Shown here: positions 63,151-64,000 of the stretch, piece after piece
Layout: every line of letters starts with the position of its first letter
Position numbering within the stretch: the first letter of the stretch is position 1
Assembly (NCBI GenBank): GCA_029721515.1
Contig: CM056561.1
Span: 8,855,501-8,919,500, forward strand
Source of the DNA: Synanceia verrucosa
Lineage: Eukaryota > Chordata > Actinopteri > Perciformes > Synanceiidae
DNA: 64,000 nucleotides
Direction: 5' to 3'
Translations under genes and position numbers: made by a program
The notes under the pieces: generated by a model
Seen by the model: the letters and a program-made list of their open reading frames with translations, nothing else
What the model was told of the DNA's origin: nothing
Databases searched by the model: none

Positions 63151-64000
63151 AATTCAGAAATGGGTGGTACCAAAACACCAGAGCTGCATAATTAGCTGTC
63201 AAAGCCTGTCAAGATAGGTTGATTATTACTACAGTAACTCCATCCAGCCGGAACTTAATTTAAAACCGAAAATAAAGTTTAAAATAATTTTTCAACTACT
63301 TTTGGTTGTATTGGGGGGGCAATAATATTATTTAAATACAGGTAACATTCAGGGTTGACAAAACACAGTGATAACAGTGGATTACTGATTTAGTGCTGCT
63401 TTATTTGATTTGCTCAGTCCCATGAGTTCACCTACACCAGTCTCTATCGCTCACAAAGAAATAGGGCTGGGTTACATTTAACTAATAAATGTTGGAATTT
63501 TTTCCACGTTTGATTTTTGTGTGTGAAAATCCTTCCCCCTCATGTTTTTCCTTTTTAATGTTTCCACCAATTTATAAATAATCTATAATTAACATTACAG
63601 GTGAACACACAATTCAAAAATTGTGAATAGTGAATAGTCAACTGGAATCTCACATGTCCACACATGAAAACCAACAGATGTTCAAAGGCATGTTATGATT
63701 TCAAAATTTTTTTGACAGCCTTTGACTATAATGTCAGTTAAACCCTTGTGTCATCTTAACATCCTGTGTTCTTGTGTTGAGGATCTAACCTGCTTCAACT
63801 AAAAAAATTACTCCAAAATAAGGAAGCATGAAATTGAAATTTCAACACAAAATCTATTTTGCATGCATAAGCAACCTGTCCTCATTTAATCACTGGACAT
63901 CGTTCATTTTTAATACATCACAAAACCACATTTTTATATACTTTACAATTCAATTCAATTTCTCTGCCGTTAAATATAGTGATTGGGTCATTTTTGATCC
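63151..64000. other. Intergenic DNA upstream of sort1
   Basis: AT-rich with no supported ORF, RNA gene or recognised repeat. Confidence 0.5.

Overview
The window is nuclear DNA of a ray-finned fish, probably a percomorph-type teleost. It holds intron-containing vertebrate genes whose exons translate to recognisable orthologues. It also holds teleost interspersed repeats: V-SINE-like and other tRNA-derived SINEs, small TIR elements and CA/TA microsatellites. Species cannot be named from sequence alone.

Five complete multi-exon genes and one hsp70 with an uninterrupted coding region were reconstructed exon by exon; every junction was checked for GT-AG (one GC-AG) borders and reading phase. From left to right: kcnc4 (Kv3.4 potassium channel, minus, 4 coding exons, 595 aa, 5487-21132); an inducible-type hsp70 (minus, uninterrupted ORF of 638 aa with a 5'UTR intron and a heat-shock promoter, 23998-25914); ahcyl1 (IRBIT, minus, 17 coding exons, 555 aa, 28030-41467); nfya (CCAAT-binding factor subunit A, minus, 9 coding exons, 349 aa, 43469-47846); ngrn (neugrin, plus, 3 exons, 303 aa, 49177-50659); and sort1 (sortilin, minus, 20 coding exons, 821 aa, 53074-62721).

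Layout: kcnc4, hsp70, ahcyl1 and nfya all read leftward. nfya and ngrn are head to head across about 1.3 kb holding CCAAT, YY1-like and ETS-like motifs. ngrn and sort1 are tail to tail, with opposite poly(A) signals only 33 bp apart. The genes do not form a pathway. In human, KCNC4, AHCYL1 and SORT1 lie together on 1p13, while NFYA and the inducible HSPA1 genes are on 6p21 and NGRN on 15q26, so the fish order mixes ancestral neighbourhoods.

Stretches without genes are introns or intergenic DNA with repeats: V-SINE-like copies (about 9.2, 32.5, 39.3, 42.2 kb), a second tRNA-SINE (34.6 kb), TIR elements (5.7, 23.3, 40.5, 44.2, 46.0 kb), retroposon 3' tails (33.7 and 50.0 kb), a two-copy interspersed repeat (19.4 and 56.7 kb) and simple repeats. 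No tRNA, rRNA, CRISPR or bacterial-type feature is present. The items I find most worth a second look are the GC-AG last intron of ahcyl1, an unexplained 245-codon antisense ORF and a near-perfect hairpin inside sort1, the nfya/ngrn promoter, TIR elements close to exons, and the hsp70 inserted between kcnc4 and ahcyl1.
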